A stretch of DNA of 64,000 nucleotides, taken from IMG/VR virus record IMGVR_UViG_3300046736_000122, positions 1-64,000 of that record. The stretch is one strand, 5' to 3'. The notes below the pieces were generated by a model, which ran no database searches, was not told the origin of the DNA, and saw only the letters and a list, made by a program, of their open reading frames with translations. Position 1 is the stretch's first letter. Every line of letters begins with the position of its first letter. The stretch comes from a virus. The translations under genes were made by a program, and so were the position numbers. Positions 38,611 through 46,408 of this stretch are shown one piece after another.

Positions 38611-38804
38611 CGCTCGCTCTCTCTGCGCGCCTGGCTGTCGGCGACGAAATCTTCCCAGCCGGCTGGCGGCGCGATCTCGCCCTTCAGCACTCGGACACCG
38701 TCGCTGGTGCTGCCGCATGCCTTGATGAACGTGCCGTAGCGCTCGATCACATCGTCCAGAGCCAGCTGGATGTAGTAGGTGATGCCCTTCCCAGTAGATT
38801 CCAT
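38607..38804 (-). CDS. Small protein at a divergent promoter, regulator candidate
   Basis: 65 residues (MESTGKGITYYIQLALDDVI). Its promoter is near consensus and the mRNA appears leaderless. An exact inverted repeat overlaps the promoter. As the first gene of a divergently transcribed pair with a SWIM/HTH protein, it may be part of an early-late or lysogeny switch. No domain recognised. Confidence 0.68.
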   Translation of the reverse strand: MESTGKGITYYIQLALDDVIERYGTFIKACGSTSDGVRVLKGEIAPPAGWEDFVADSQARRESER

Positions 38805-38810
38805 GCACCT

Positions 38811-38839
38811 ATTCTAGTTGGCAACTGCGTGCGGGTCAA
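38811..38839 (-). promoter_or_regulatory. Near-consensus promoter with operator-like palindrome
   Basis: On the minus strand TTGACC, 17 bp, TAGAAT, then 6 nt to ATG 38804: a leaderless transcript. The perfect 5-bp palindrome AGTTG-G-CAACT (38816-38826) abuts the -10, a likely repressor site. Confidence 0.75.
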
Positions 38840-38874
38840 GGCTGTAACTGGCCTCGGCTGCCGGTCGACCGTGG

Positions 38875-38887
38875 TATAACACGATGT
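38875..38887 (+). promoter_or_regulatory. Divergent leaderless promoter
   Basis: TGGTATAAC (extended -10, TATAAC at 38875) is 7 nt before ATG 38888. It is back-to-back with the promoter at 38811, making a 70-bp divergent control region. Confidence 0.55.
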
Positions 38888-39115
38888 ATGCCAATCGAAC
38901 TCACGAGCGAGCAAGCCGCGGCGATCGGCAATGTGCTCGAAACGGCGGACAACTACTGCTGTGTCTGCGCGGCGAACCTCGCGGCGGAGATGGCCGCGAT
39001 CTGTCCGGGCCACGACTGGCTTGTCCTCGTCGGCGGGGAGCATGACGACGACGGGCCGCTTGTCGATCTGGCCTCGGGTGGCCGCGTGGTCTACGGGGCG
39101 CCGGATGGCGCGTAA
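38888..39115 (+). CDS. Hypothetical protein
   Basis: 75 residues (MPIELTSEQAAAIGNVLETA) with NYCCVCAANL. It is first in the packaging/head operon and overlaps the next gene by 11 nt. Unassigned. Confidence 0.62.
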   Translation: MPIELTSEQAAAIGNVLETADNYCCVCAANLAAEMAAICPGHDWLVLVGGEHDDDGPLVDLASGGRVVYGAPDGA

Positions 39116-39350
39116 GCAACTCGGGATGGTCGACGACGACCTGCTCGCCCGGGTCGATGCGTGCGCGCTCACGCTCGGGCAGACGCGGCGCGTGTTCACG
39201 GAGCGGGCGTTGGAGGCGTGGCTGAAGGATTCGGAGGGCGATCCTGCCGCGGTCATGGAGCGCCGGATCCTCGCGGCCCGTGCCGCCCGCGAGACTGCGG
39301 CGATGGCCCGTCAGCGCAAACTCAACGAGGCGAAGCGAGGGAAGACATGA
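39105..39350 (+). CDS. Ribbon-helix-helix-like protein
   Basis: 81 residues. MVDDDLLARVDACALTLGQT then RRVFTERALEAWLK matches a CopG/RHH pattern (strand, helix, turn, helix), with a basic C-terminal tail. It may regulate the packaging operon it starts. Confidence 0.62.
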   Translation: MARKQLGMVDDDLLARVDACALTLGQTRRVFTERALEAWLKDSEGDPAAVMERRILAARAARETAAMARQRKLNEAKRGKT

Positions 39351-39394
39351 GTGCCTTGCCGGCCACGAAGCCGATCCCGAAGGGGAAGCGATGA
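39347..39394 (+). CDS. 15-residue peptide
   Basis: MSALPATKPIPKGKR between two ATGA overlaps. Only the coupling supports it; it could be a coupling device and not a product. Confidence 0.3.
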   Translation: MSALPATKPIPKGKR

Positions 39395-39762
39395 GCCGCG
39401 CCGCGCAGGTCTGGACGCGCTTCAACCCGCCGCGCGAGCCGATGCAGATGGCGGCTGTTGCGCCGCAAGACTTCGCGTGGTTCGCGTTCGCAGCTGACGA
39501 GCAGGTCCAGGCGGTCGAGGTCCGCGACGAAGGTGAGCGGCACGTCACGGTCACGCACGCGGCAGGCGACTGCATCGGCGCGGCTGGAATGCTGCGCCAT
39601 CGCCTCCTCCAGTGGCACAACACCGACTACGGCCTGACGGACGAGCAGCTGGTTGCCTGCGCGGCCGAAGCGCGCGCCTACGTCGGCGGCAGACGGCTGA
39701 GTTGGACGACGATCGCGGCTGACCGTATTCGCGCCGCAGCCGAACCTCCGGCGCGGCCATGA
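39391..39762 (+). CDS. Hypothetical protein before TerL
   Basis: 123 residues (MSRAAQVWTRFNPPREPMQM), alpha/beta, ending in EPPARP at the GCGGCCATGA junction with terL. Unassigned. Confidence 0.68.
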   Translation: MSRAAQVWTRFNPPREPMQMAAVAPQDFAWFAFAADEQVQAVEVRDEGERHVTVTHAAGDCIGAAGMLRHRLLQWHNTDYGLTDEQLVACAAEARAYVGGRRLSWTTIAADRIRAAAEPPARP

Positions 39763-41411
39763 CCCTCCCCGCCTGGGCCGCATTGGCGGCCGACTACCGC
39801 GACCCACCCGACGACGACGGCAGCGATCGTGAGCTCGCCCTCCGCTGCTCACGCGATCTGCGGGTGTTCATCCGGGAGGCCTGGCCGATCCTCGAGCCCG
39901 CCAGGCCGTTCGTTGGGAACTGGCACATCGACTGCGTTGCCGAGCACCTGATGGCGGTCAGCGCGGGGGAGATGCCGCGACTGCTGATCAACCAGCCGCC
40001 GAACACGACGAAGAGCGTCACGACGGCCGTGTGCTGGTCGGCGTGGGAGTGGATCGACTCGCCGCACCTGCGCTGGATGTTCGCCTCCTACGCCGAGAAG
40101 TTCGCGTTGCGGGACTCACGCAAGCAGCGCGACCTCATCGCCAGCCGCGGCGGCAAGCCCGACGGCCGGCTGTTTCAGCGCCGCGGCTACCAGGGCCTTC
40201 TCGCTCTCCTCGGCAAGTCGTGGCAGTTGTCGTCCGACCAGAACGCGAAGGGCCGCTACGACACGACGGCGGGCGGCATGCGGCTCGCTACCGCGATCCG
40301 TGGCCAGGCGACGGGCGATCACGCCGACCGCATCGTTGTCGACGACCCGCTGAATCCCGAGCAGGCGTACTCGCAGGTCGACCGCGAGCGCGTGAACCGC
40401 TGGTGGGACGGCACGATGAAGAGCCGCTTCATCGACGACAAGGCCACGGCCGTCATCGTCGCCCAGCGCCTTCACGAGAACGACCTGCCCGGCTACCTGC
40501 TCGCGCAGGACGCGGGGTGGCATCACCTGTGTCTGCCGGCGGAGTACATCCCAAGCCACCAGTTCACCTACCCAGCGAAGGTGCGGCTGGCGTCTGGCCG
40601 GGAGATCGACGGCGACCCGCGCACCGAGCCGGGCGAGCTGCTTGACCCGGTGCGGCTGAGCGAGGCCGCGCTCGCCGAACATCGCGGCAACTCGTTCGTC
40701 TTCGCCGGCCAGTTCCAGCAGCAGCCGGCGCCGGAGGGCGGCGGCATGTTCAAGCGCGACTGGTTCGAGCCGCGCTGGCAACCCGGCTTCGACCGCTACC
40801 TCGAGCTTGGCTTCGACCGGGTCATCCAGTCGTGGGATATGGCGTTCAAGGACACGAAGGGCTCAGACTTCGTTGTCGGCCAGGTGTGGGGATTCCACGG
40901 CGCCGACTGCTACCTGCTCGCGCAGGTCCGTGGTCGCTTCGAGTTCTCCGTCACGCTGCACGTCTTCCGTGCGTTGACAGCGTTCGAGCCGCGCGCGATC
41001 GCCAAGCTCGTCGAGGACAAGGCGAACGGGCCGGCGGTCATCAGCGCGCTGCGACACGAGATCCGCGGCATCATCCCGTACACCCCGAAGGACAGCAAGC
41101 CGGCGCGCGCTCGCGCCGTGACGCCGCTGTTCGAGGCGCGCAACGTCGTGCTGCCCGCGGCTGACACGATCCCGTGCCCGGAGTTCTACATGGACGAGCG
41201 CGGCCGTCGGCACGAGATCCCGCCGACGACGGTCAGCGACTACATCCACGAGTTGGCGGTCTTCGATTCCGGCGCGAATGACGATCAGGTCGACGCGACG
41301 TCGCAGGCGCTTGAGTGGGCGAACCCGATGCCGCGTGCACCCGAGCCCGATGAGCCACGGCAGGGTGTGGCTGAGACTCCGATGTCGGGAATCTTGGGCG
41401 TGAAGTGGTGA
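39759..41411 (+). CDS. terL: Terminase large subunit
   Basis: A 550-residue protein. The ATPase domain shows a Walker A variant LLINQPPNTTKSVTTAV and Walker B DRIVVDDPLN. The RNase H-like nuclease has QSWDMAFKDTKGSDFVVG (first Asp), KLVEDKANGPAV and FDSGANDDQVDATSQAL (last Asp pair). It powers DNA packaging and cuts the concatemer. ATG in a GCGCGGCCATGA junction. Confidence 0.93.
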   Translation: MTLPAWAALAADYRDPPDDDGSDRELALRCSRDLRVFIREAWPILEPARPFVGNWHIDCVAEHLMAVSAGEMPRLLINQPPNTTKSVTTAVCWSAWEWIDSPHLRWMFASYAEKFALRDSRKQRDLIASRGGKPDGRLFQRRGYQGLLALLGKSWQLSSDQNAKGRYDTTAGGMRLATAIRGQATGDHADRIVVDDPLNPEQAYSQVDRERVNRWWDGTMKSRFIDDKATAVIVAQRLHENDLPGYLLAQDAGWHHLCLPAEYIPSHQFTYPAKVRLASGREIDGDPRTEPGELLDPVRLSEAALAEHRGNSFVFAGQFQQQPAPEGGGMFKRDWFEPRWQPGFDRYLELGFDRVIQSWDMAFKDTKGSDFVVGQVWGFHGADCYLLAQVRGRFEFSVTLHVFRALTAFEPRAIAKLVEDKANGPAVISALRHEIRGIIPYTPKDSKPARARAVTPLFEARNVVLPAADTIPCPEFYMDERGRRHEIPPTTVSDYIHELAVFDSGANDDQVDATSQALEWANPMPRAPEPDEPRQGVAETPMSGILGVKW

Positions 41412-41650
41412 TCGCCGTCTACGTGAGTGTGGAGCGTCAGGACGCCGACCTGTTCGCCGCGCAGGCGTACGCGCACTGCGCCCTGCCGTTCGTGCCCGCG
41501 CCGGGCGACACGTTCTACATCGACAGCGACAGCGGCGGCATGACGGTCCTTCGCCGCGAATGCACGGCCGGCGACGAGCAGGCGACGATCGTGGTGGACG
41601 GCGCGGGATGGTCGCTCGACGAGTTGCGTGACGCCGGGTTCGTGGTCTGA
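41408..41650 (+). CDS. Hypothetical protein
   Basis: 80 residues on GTG overlapping the terL stop (MIAVYVSVERQDADLFAAQA). Contains GGMTVLRRECTAGDEQATIV. Unassigned. Confidence 0.62.
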   Translation: MIAVYVSVERQDADLFAAQAYAHCALPFVPAPGDTFYIDSDSGGMTVLRRECTAGDEQATIVVDGAGWSLDELRDAGFVV

Positions 41651-41666
41651 ACCGCCGGGCCGCGGC

Positions 41667-41705
41667 GATGGACTCGCGCGGCTGTCCCGCGCCTAGCGTT
41701 CGGCT
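41667..41705 (+). promoter_or_regulatory. Class B promoter (leaderless)
   Basis: GACTCG, 17 bp, TAGCGT, 6 nt, ATG 41706. The whole block GATGGACTCGCG...CGCCTAGCGTT is repeated before GTG 46515, indicating a shared late promoter. Confidence 0.65.
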
Positions 41706-41957
41706 ATGGCCACTGGCTACGAGAGGCATGCGGAGAAGCACGGCCGGTGGCGAGGAAACGACGTGCTGTTCGACCCGCACGCGTCGACCTACGGGCGCTG
41801 GCGGCCCAAGCCCGGCATCTCACCGAGCTACGCCGCGCACAAAGCCACGCAGGAGCGCGGCCGTCGATGCCGCGCCGCGCGGGCGGCTGCTGACCTCGCC
41901 GCTACCTCTGCGTTGGCCTGGCTCGAACGTCGTGGTGACACCGTGGCGCTGCCGTGA
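41706..41957 (+). CDS. Basic hypothetical protein
   Basis: 83 residues (MATGYERHAEKHGRWRGNDV), basic, with SPSYAAHKATQERGRRCRAA. Apparently leaderless from the 41667 promoter. Unassigned. Confidence 0.62.
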   Translation: MATGYERHAEKHGRWRGNDVLFDPHASTYGRWRPKPGISPSYAAHKATQERGRRCRAARAAADLAATSALAWLERRGDTVALP

Positions 41958-42148
41958 CGCGGCTGCGGGAGGTCGGCAAGGGGCTGTTCTACGGCCTCGC
42001 TCCGTGGTGGCTGTACGAGCGCGAGTGCCACTACGCCGGCTGGTCGTATCGCGAACATCTCGCTGAGAATCTGCGCCTCGCGTGGCGATGGGCGACGTGG
42101 CGCGAGACGAAGGGCGACCGCGAGTTCGCCGCCGAGGCATCCTCGTGA
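41954..42148 (+). CDS. Hypothetical Trp-rich protein
   Basis: 64 residues on GTG (MTRLREVGKGLFYGLAPWWL) with several Trp/Tyr. Coupled to the portal gene by GTGA. Unassigned. Confidence 0.6.
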   Translation: MTRLREVGKGLFYGLAPWWLYERECHYAGWSYREHLAENLRLAWRWATWRETKGDREFAAEASS

Positions 42149-45100
42149 CCACCCGCCGGCTCGACCTCGCCGCCGCGGCAGCCAACGTCAAGGCCGCGGC
42201 CAGCGGCCCCCTCGACCAGAAGTCAAGCGTCTTCCCCGAACTCACCGGCTTCAGCGGACTGCCAGGGTGGTCGTACTTCATCCCGCAGGAACGCGAACTC
42301 TCCGAGGCATGGCGTGGCCGCAAGCGTCTCGAAACGGTCGACGAGATGCTCAACCACTATCAGGTGGCAGCGTGCTGGCAGGCCGTGCGGTTGCCGGTCC
42401 ACCGGTACGTCATTGAGCTTGCGCCGCGCCGCGCGAACATCGTCGACGCTGACCTCATCGCCTCGGACCTCGATGTCCCGCTGCAAGGCCACGAGGACAC
42501 ATCAGACCGCGATCGTGACGAGGAGGACTTCAGCCAGCGCCGCCACCTCGACCGCGCACTGGACGCCGTCACGATCGGCCACGCGGTGTTCGAGCAGGTC
42601 GGCTACATCGACCAGGCCGGCACGTGGCGGCTACGCGATCTCGCGCCGGTGCCGCAGTGGACGCTCGACGACGCGTCGTGGAAGGTAGACAAGCACGGCA
42701 AGTTGCTGGAGGTCGTGCAGTATGGCGCGACACCGGAGGTGCGCATCCCGGCCGATCATCTCGCCGTGTTCACGTGGCAGGGGGCACCGGGCGACTTCCG
42801 CGGACGGTCGATCCTCAGGCCGTTGACGGCGCCGTGGATGCTGTCGGACCGCGGGATGCGCGTGACGGGGATGGCGATGGAACGCACCGGCATGGGGATC
42901 CCGGTCGGCAAGGTCGGGATGGGCGCCGGGGTGCAGGCCAAGCAGGACATGGAACGGCTGCTGCGCAACCTCGCGGCCGGCGAGAACACGAACCTCGTGC
43001 TCGAAACGGACGAGGACATTCAGAAATCGATGATGCTGATGGGTGTCACGGGCTCAACCCCGGATCTCGTCGGGATCCTGCGCCACTGGGATGAAGCGAT
43101 CGCCCGCGCGATGCTCGCGTCGTTGCTGCAACTCGGGTCGACGGAGACGGGTAGCCGCGCGCTCGGCGAGACGTTCGACGACCTGCTGTCGATGTTTCAC
43201 GACACGGTCGTCACGTGGTACTGCGACGCGATGAACCGGCTCGTGCGGCTGTGGATGATTCGCAACCGTGGGCCGGATGCGCCGCGACCGATGCTTGTGT
43301 GGAAGCGCCGCGACGACGAGGGCGTGCCAGCACCCGCTCCCGCCGACACGCCACCCGTTCCCGCCGGCCCCACGCCCGTGGCAGCCAAGCGCCGCCCGAT
43401 GACCGCCGCGGCCCGCCACGAACGCAAGGCGAAGGCGACACGCACCGCGTTCGCTCAGGCCGCCGGCCGGGACCTTCGCCGCGACCCGACCCCGGCCGAG
43501 CTCGCGGCGGGCACCGACTTCTCACGGCTCGAGCGCGAGCACGTCGCGGCGAGAGAAGACCTCGCGGCGGTGTTGCTGCGCGAGCGCGATGACCTCGCCG
43601 CGCGCGCGGTCGAGATCATCGCCGCGATGCCGACCGTCGACCCGCTCACGTTGGGTGCTGTTCTCGGCCCGCAGCTCGCCGGTCACGCGGCCGGGATGGA
43701 CACTGGTCCGCTCGTCACGCTGCTCGAAGCATCGGCCGCGCAAGGCCAGGCGCAGGTGGTCGCGGAGGCGGCCACGCAGGGCGTCACGATCACGCCCGAC
43801 GTCGACTACGCGGCGCGCGCGGCCGTCGAGGCGAACGAGCTTCAGCGCCGCATGGCGGTGCAGGTGACGGAGGCGTGTGCGGCGGCGGCGAAGACGATCG
43901 TTCCTGCCGCGCCGGCGGTGCGGGCTCGCCGCGGCTTCATGTCGAAGCTTCGCCCGCCCGCGCGGCTGGCAACGATCGAGGCGGGCACGATCGAGGACTT
44001 TCTGTCGTCGCTGTCCCCCGCCGCGGCCGAACAGGCTGCGGCGGGAGCGACATCGAGGGCGAACGGTGGCGGACGGTTCGGCGCGATCGCGTCCGCGCCG
44101 ACGCAAGCTGTCTACGCAAGCGAACTGCTTGACGAGAACACGTGCGTCGCTCCCGACGCACTCGTGATGACGGCTGAAGGCGAGAAGCCGGCTGCCGAGA
44201 TCACGCTACGGGATCGCCTCCTCACGCACGCAGGGCGGTACATCGCACCATCGGCCATCGTGCCGTCAGATGCGAAGGGTGAGCTGGTCCGGGTGCTGGT
44301 AGGGGGTCGCACGCTTCGGGCGACGCCCGACCACCGCGTGCTTGTCGTCCGGGGGAATAGCCTCGCCTGGCGCGAGGCGGGCGAACTGCTCGTGGGCGAT
44401 CTCATGGTCAGCGAGGCGACTGCGCAGACGGGCAGCGAACCCATCAGCCATGATGTCCGACTCGGGGATGCGCCACACGGTGAGCCCCCGCGACTCAAGG
44501 TCGGCGGTTTTGCGCCGGTCAGCATCGGGCCGCAGCGAGTGCCAGTAGGTGCCGTCCGCTTCGATGACGACCGCGCCGAGGAGGAAGTCCACGACCCACG
44601 GCCCGACCTGGGCCTGGGCGGTGTGGCGCAGGCGCGCCACTTCAAGGATCTCGCGGACGACGCGCTCGATACTCGTCTCGGCATCGCTGGCGACGTAGCA
44701 TCGTCGCGAGCAGTACCGCTTGCGCGACTCGGCGGACGGCACTATGCGGATGGTCTTCCCGCAGTGCTGACAGTCGATAAGGACCGGCGGCCTACGGCAG
44801 GCTTCGCAGCAGTGACGGCGCGGCGTCTTCCGCCCGTGGCGGAAGGGGGCCCCGCATCGCTCGCAGGTTGCGTCGCGTCCACGGTGGGCGTTCGAGCAGG
44901 CGCGGGTGCAGTAGTTGTAGCGAGGCGCGTTGGACGCGGGGATGTCGAAGTTCGTTCCGCATCCGACGCATGTCTTCGTCACGCGGTGGCGTGGGCGGCC
45001 CGGGTAACTCGCGTGGTCCTTAGAGCGACAGGCGTGCGAGCAGTACTTGGCCCTACGTCGTTGTCTGCCAGTGATCTCGGCGCCGCATCGCTTACAGATC

Positions 45101-45480
45101 GGCGTGGGCCGATGAGCGTTCCGGCTTGTCCACCGTGCGACCGCGGCACAAGATCTACAGCGCTGACCGGTGACGACGGGCTTGCCGCAGTCCATACACG
45201 TCTTGTCCATAAGAAGATGGTACTAATGCGCGTGGACGCGACGACGGTCACGCGATACGTGGGTCGCGTCTTCGACTTCACGATCCCCGGCGATCACACG
45301 TTCTTCGCGGAAGGTGTCCTTGTGCACAACTGCGGCCCGTGCGCGGATGTCGACGGCCGCGAGTACGAGTCGATCGAGGACGCGATGCTGGACTATCCGA
45401 GCCTCGGCGGGTTCTTCGACTGCGAGGGCGGCGAGCGTTGTCGCGGGACGGCGGTTGCCGTGTTCGAGGGCGAGGTCTAG
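42145..45480 (+). CDS. Portal protein (Mu gp29-like) fused to MuF-like domain, interrupted by an intein
   Basis: 1111 codons. Residues 20-420 match DUF935/Mu-type portals (LPGWSYFIPQERELSEAWRG, GDFRGRSILRPLTAPWMLSD, ALGETFDDLLSMFHDTVVTW). After a Pro-rich linker and a helical region comes a MuF-like ending, split by the intein: ELLDENT before it and CGPCADVDGREYESIEDAML with CEGGERCRGTAVAVFEG after it. Portal plus MuF in one chain is unusual. Removing the 396-residue intein leaves about 715 residues. The portal forms the DNA channel at one capsid vertex. GTG 42145 overlaps the previous stop. Confidence 0.9.
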   Translation: MTTRRLDLAAAAANVKAAASGPLDQKSSVFPELTGFSGLPGWSYFIPQERELSEAWRGRKRLETVDEMLNHYQVAACWQAVRLPVHRYVIELAPRRANIVDADLIASDLDVPLQGHEDTSDRDRDEEDFSQRRHLDRALDAVTIGHAVFEQVGYIDQAGTWRLRDLAPVPQWTLDDASWKVDKHGKLLEVVQYGATPEVRIPADHLAVFTWQGAPGDFRGRSILRPLTAPWMLSDRGMRVTGMAMERTGMGIPVGKVGMGAGVQAKQDMERLLRNLAAGENTNLVLETDEDIQKSMMLMGVTGSTPDLVGILRHWDEAIARAMLASLLQLGSTETGSRALGETFDDLLSMFHDTVVTWYCDAMNRLVRLWMIRNRGPDAPRPMLVWKRRDDEGVPAPAPADTPPVPAGPTPVAAKRRPMTAAARHERKAKATRTAFAQAAGRDLRRDPTPAELAAGTDFSRLEREHVAAREDLAAVLLRERDDLAARAVEIIAAMPTVDPLTLGAVLGPQLAGHAAGMDTGPLVTLLEASAAQGQAQVVAEAATQGVTITPDVDYAARAAVEANELQRRMAVQVTEACAAAAKTIVPAAPAVRARRGFMSKLRPPARLATIEAGTIEDFLSSLSPAAAEQAAAGATSRANGGGRFGAIASAPTQAVYASELLDENTCVAPDALVMTAEGEKPAAEITLRDRLLTHAGRYIAPSAIVPSDAKGELVRVLVGGRTLRATPDHRVLVVRGNSLAWREAGELLVGDLMVSEATAQTGSEPISHDVRLGDAPHGEPPRLKVGGFAPVSIGPQRVPVGAVRFDDDRAEEEVHDPRPDLGLGGVAQARHFKDLADDALDTRLGIAGDVASSRAVPLARLGGRHYADGLPAVLTVDKDRRPTAGFAAVTARRLPPVAEGGPASLAGCVASTVGVRAGAGAVVVARRVGRGDVEVRSASDACLRHAVAWAARVTRVVLRATGVRAVLGPTSLSASDLGAASLTDRRGPMSVPACPPCDRGTRSTALTGDDGLAAVHTRLVHKKMVLMRVDATTVTRYVGRVFDFTIPGDHTFFAEGVLVHNCGPCADVDGREYESIEDAMLDYPSLGGFFDCEGGERCRGTAVAVFEGEV
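44143..45330 (+). mobile_element. Intein in the portal-MuF gene
   Basis: Block A begins at Cys 667 (CVAPDALVMTAEGEKPA), block B is GGRTLRATPDHRVLVV (TxxH), block F is VGRVFDFTIPGDHTFFAEGV and block G is VLVHN followed by Cys +1. These are the residues needed for standard splicing: Cys1, the TxxH histidine, the penultimate His with terminal Asn, and Cys +1. Between block B and block F the sense frame runs through about 270 low-information residues that are the complement of an antisense endonuclease gene. The insertion site is the conserved Cys motif of MuF. Confidence 0.88.
44266..45210 (-). CDS. Vsr/EDxHD-like homing endonuclease antisense inside the intein
   Basis: A 314-residue protein. 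Residues 1-165 hold five or six Cys-pair zinc fingers (CMDCGKP, CKRCGAE, CVGCGTN, CERCGAP, CQHCGKT, CSRRCY). Residues 170-280 form a Vsr/DUF559-like nuclease: ETSIERVVREILEVARLRHT, then VGPWVVDFLLGAVVIEADGT, YWH and LTVWRIPESDI. Its codons are exactly in register with the sense codons, and its C-terminal codons overlap the block B coding region. Zinc fingers ahead of a Vsr-type domain are typical of homing nucleases. An A/T-rich pocket with TAGTAC precedes its ATG. Confidence 0.85.
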   Translation of the reverse strand: MDKTCMDCGKPVVTGQRCRSCAAVARWTSRNAHRPTPICKRCGAEITGRQRRRAKYCSHACRSKDHASYPGRPRHRVTKTCVGCGTNFDIPASNAPRYNYCTRACSNAHRGRDATCERCGAPFRHGRKTPRRHCCEACRRPPVLIDCQHCGKTIRIVPSAESRKRYCSRRCYVASDAETSIERVVREILEVARLRHTAQAQVGPWVVDFLLGAVVIEADGTYWHSLRPDADRRKTADLESRGLTVWRIPESDIMADGFAARLRSRLADHEIAHEQFARLAPGEAIPPDDKHAVVGRRPKRATPYQHPDQLTLRI

Positions 45481-45487
45481 TCCAGGT

Positions 45488-45841
45488 CTAGACCGGGCCG
45501 CCGCCGTACCGTTCGTGCGCGGCTTGCTTGCTGATTCGAAGGGCCGCGCCGACCTGCGCCCATGACGCGCCTTGCGCACGGGCTTCGGCGACGAGTCGCG
45601 CCGCGCGAGCTTCTACGGCCTCGCGCTCGCCGGGGATCGCCATGAGTTCGGCGAGCGGGGAGGGCGCCGGGTCTGAGGCCGCCGTCACGATCGTCGGCCG
45701 CTCTCTCAACTTCTCGAATGTCTGTGAGGCAACGACCATCGGCGTGGGCACCGTTTCGGCGTTGTCCACCAGGCAAACCGATGGCGAGTCGAAGACCCGG
45801 CCGCAACCCGGACAGACGTGCAAGATCACCGGCTCAGGCAT
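45488..45841 (-). CDS. Zinc-finger plus helix-turn-helix regulator
   Basis: 117 residues. CPGCGRVFDSPSVC gives a small zinc site. The C-terminus LVAEARAQGASWAQVGAALR then ISKQAAHERYGG is the helix-turn-helix typical of high-GC actinobacterial regulators and is related to the ending of the protein at 38254. AAAGGGGGG stands about 10 nt upstream of ATG. Third gene of the minus-strand unit whose promoter carries operators, so it may regulate it. Confidence 0.75.
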   Translation of the reverse strand: MPEPVILHVCPGCGRVFDSPSVCLVDNAETVPTPMVVASQTFEKLRERPTIVTAASDPAPSPLAELMAIPGEREAVEARAARLVAEARAQGASWAQVGAALRISKQAAHERYGGGPV

Positions 45842-45857
45842 GACGAGCGACCCCCCT

Positions 45858-46067
45858 TTACCACAGGCCGGGCGCCCGGTAGGTCGCCCGTACGCATGCT
45901 TGACACTGGCGCAGTCGATCGGAAGGCCGTGGCTGATCGTGCGGCGGTAGCTCGACGTTGCCCGGCGTTAGTTCGGAGGTGTCGGTCTGTGGTGCTTGCC
46001 AGCCCTGCCATGGCTCGCCGCATGCCGTGTTGTTGCCGTCAGCTATGTGTGCGACGTAATCGCTCAC
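45858..46067 (-). CDS. Small hypothetical protein
   Basis: 69 residues on GTG 46067, overlapping the stop of the upstream minus gene (GTGA). MSDYVAHIADGNNTACGEPW and later CQACVR. Unassigned; part of the three-gene regulatory operon. Confidence 0.6.
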   Translation of the reverse strand: MSDYVAHIADGNNTACGEPWQGWQAPQTDTSELTPGNVELPPHDQPRPSDRLRQCQACVRATYRAPGLW

Positions 46068-46408
46068 GCTGCGTGCGCTACGCCGTGGTTCGCGCCGCCG
46101 CACGAGCAGTCGCAGGCGGGGCCGGTGGCGGTCGTGCAGCGCGCGTCGCACTTGTGGTCCGGGACGAGGCGACCCTTGACGGACGCCAGACGGTAGACGC
46201 CGTGCTCCGGGCAGCGTGCGGAGACTGCAACCCCGTTGAGGATGAACGGGAGGGCGGCGTCGTACGTGGCGCCGGCCGCGGTCAGGAGAGCGTTGTCGCC
46301 GTCGCGGCGGTAGGAGGAGTCAAGATCCTGCACGTCGGCGCCGAGGACGTAGGTCGCGTGCTTGCAGCCCTTCGTCTTGCACTTGCCGAGGTAAGCGGTG
46401 GAGTTCAT
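46064..46408 (-). CDS. Zinc-binding protein, first gene of repressed minus operon
   Basis: 114 residues. KCKTKGCKHATYVL and RCPEHGVYRLASVKGRLVPD then HKCDARCTTATGPACDCSCG give two treble-clef-like zinc sites. Similar small proteins occur in actinophages without known role. Its mRNA seems leaderless from a strong promoter covered by two operators, so expression is probably shut off during most of the cycle. Confidence 0.72.
   Translation of the reverse strand: MNSTAYLGKCKTKGCKHATYVLGADVQDLDSSYRRDGDNALLTAAGATYDAALPFILNGVAVSARCPEHGVYRLASVKGRLVPDHKCDARCTTATGPACDCSCGGANHGVAHAA

Noticed and set aside
44266-45210. Sense-strand homing domain within the intein
   Set aside because: The sense translation of this span has no LAGLIDADG, HNH or other nuclease motif; the antisense frame does.
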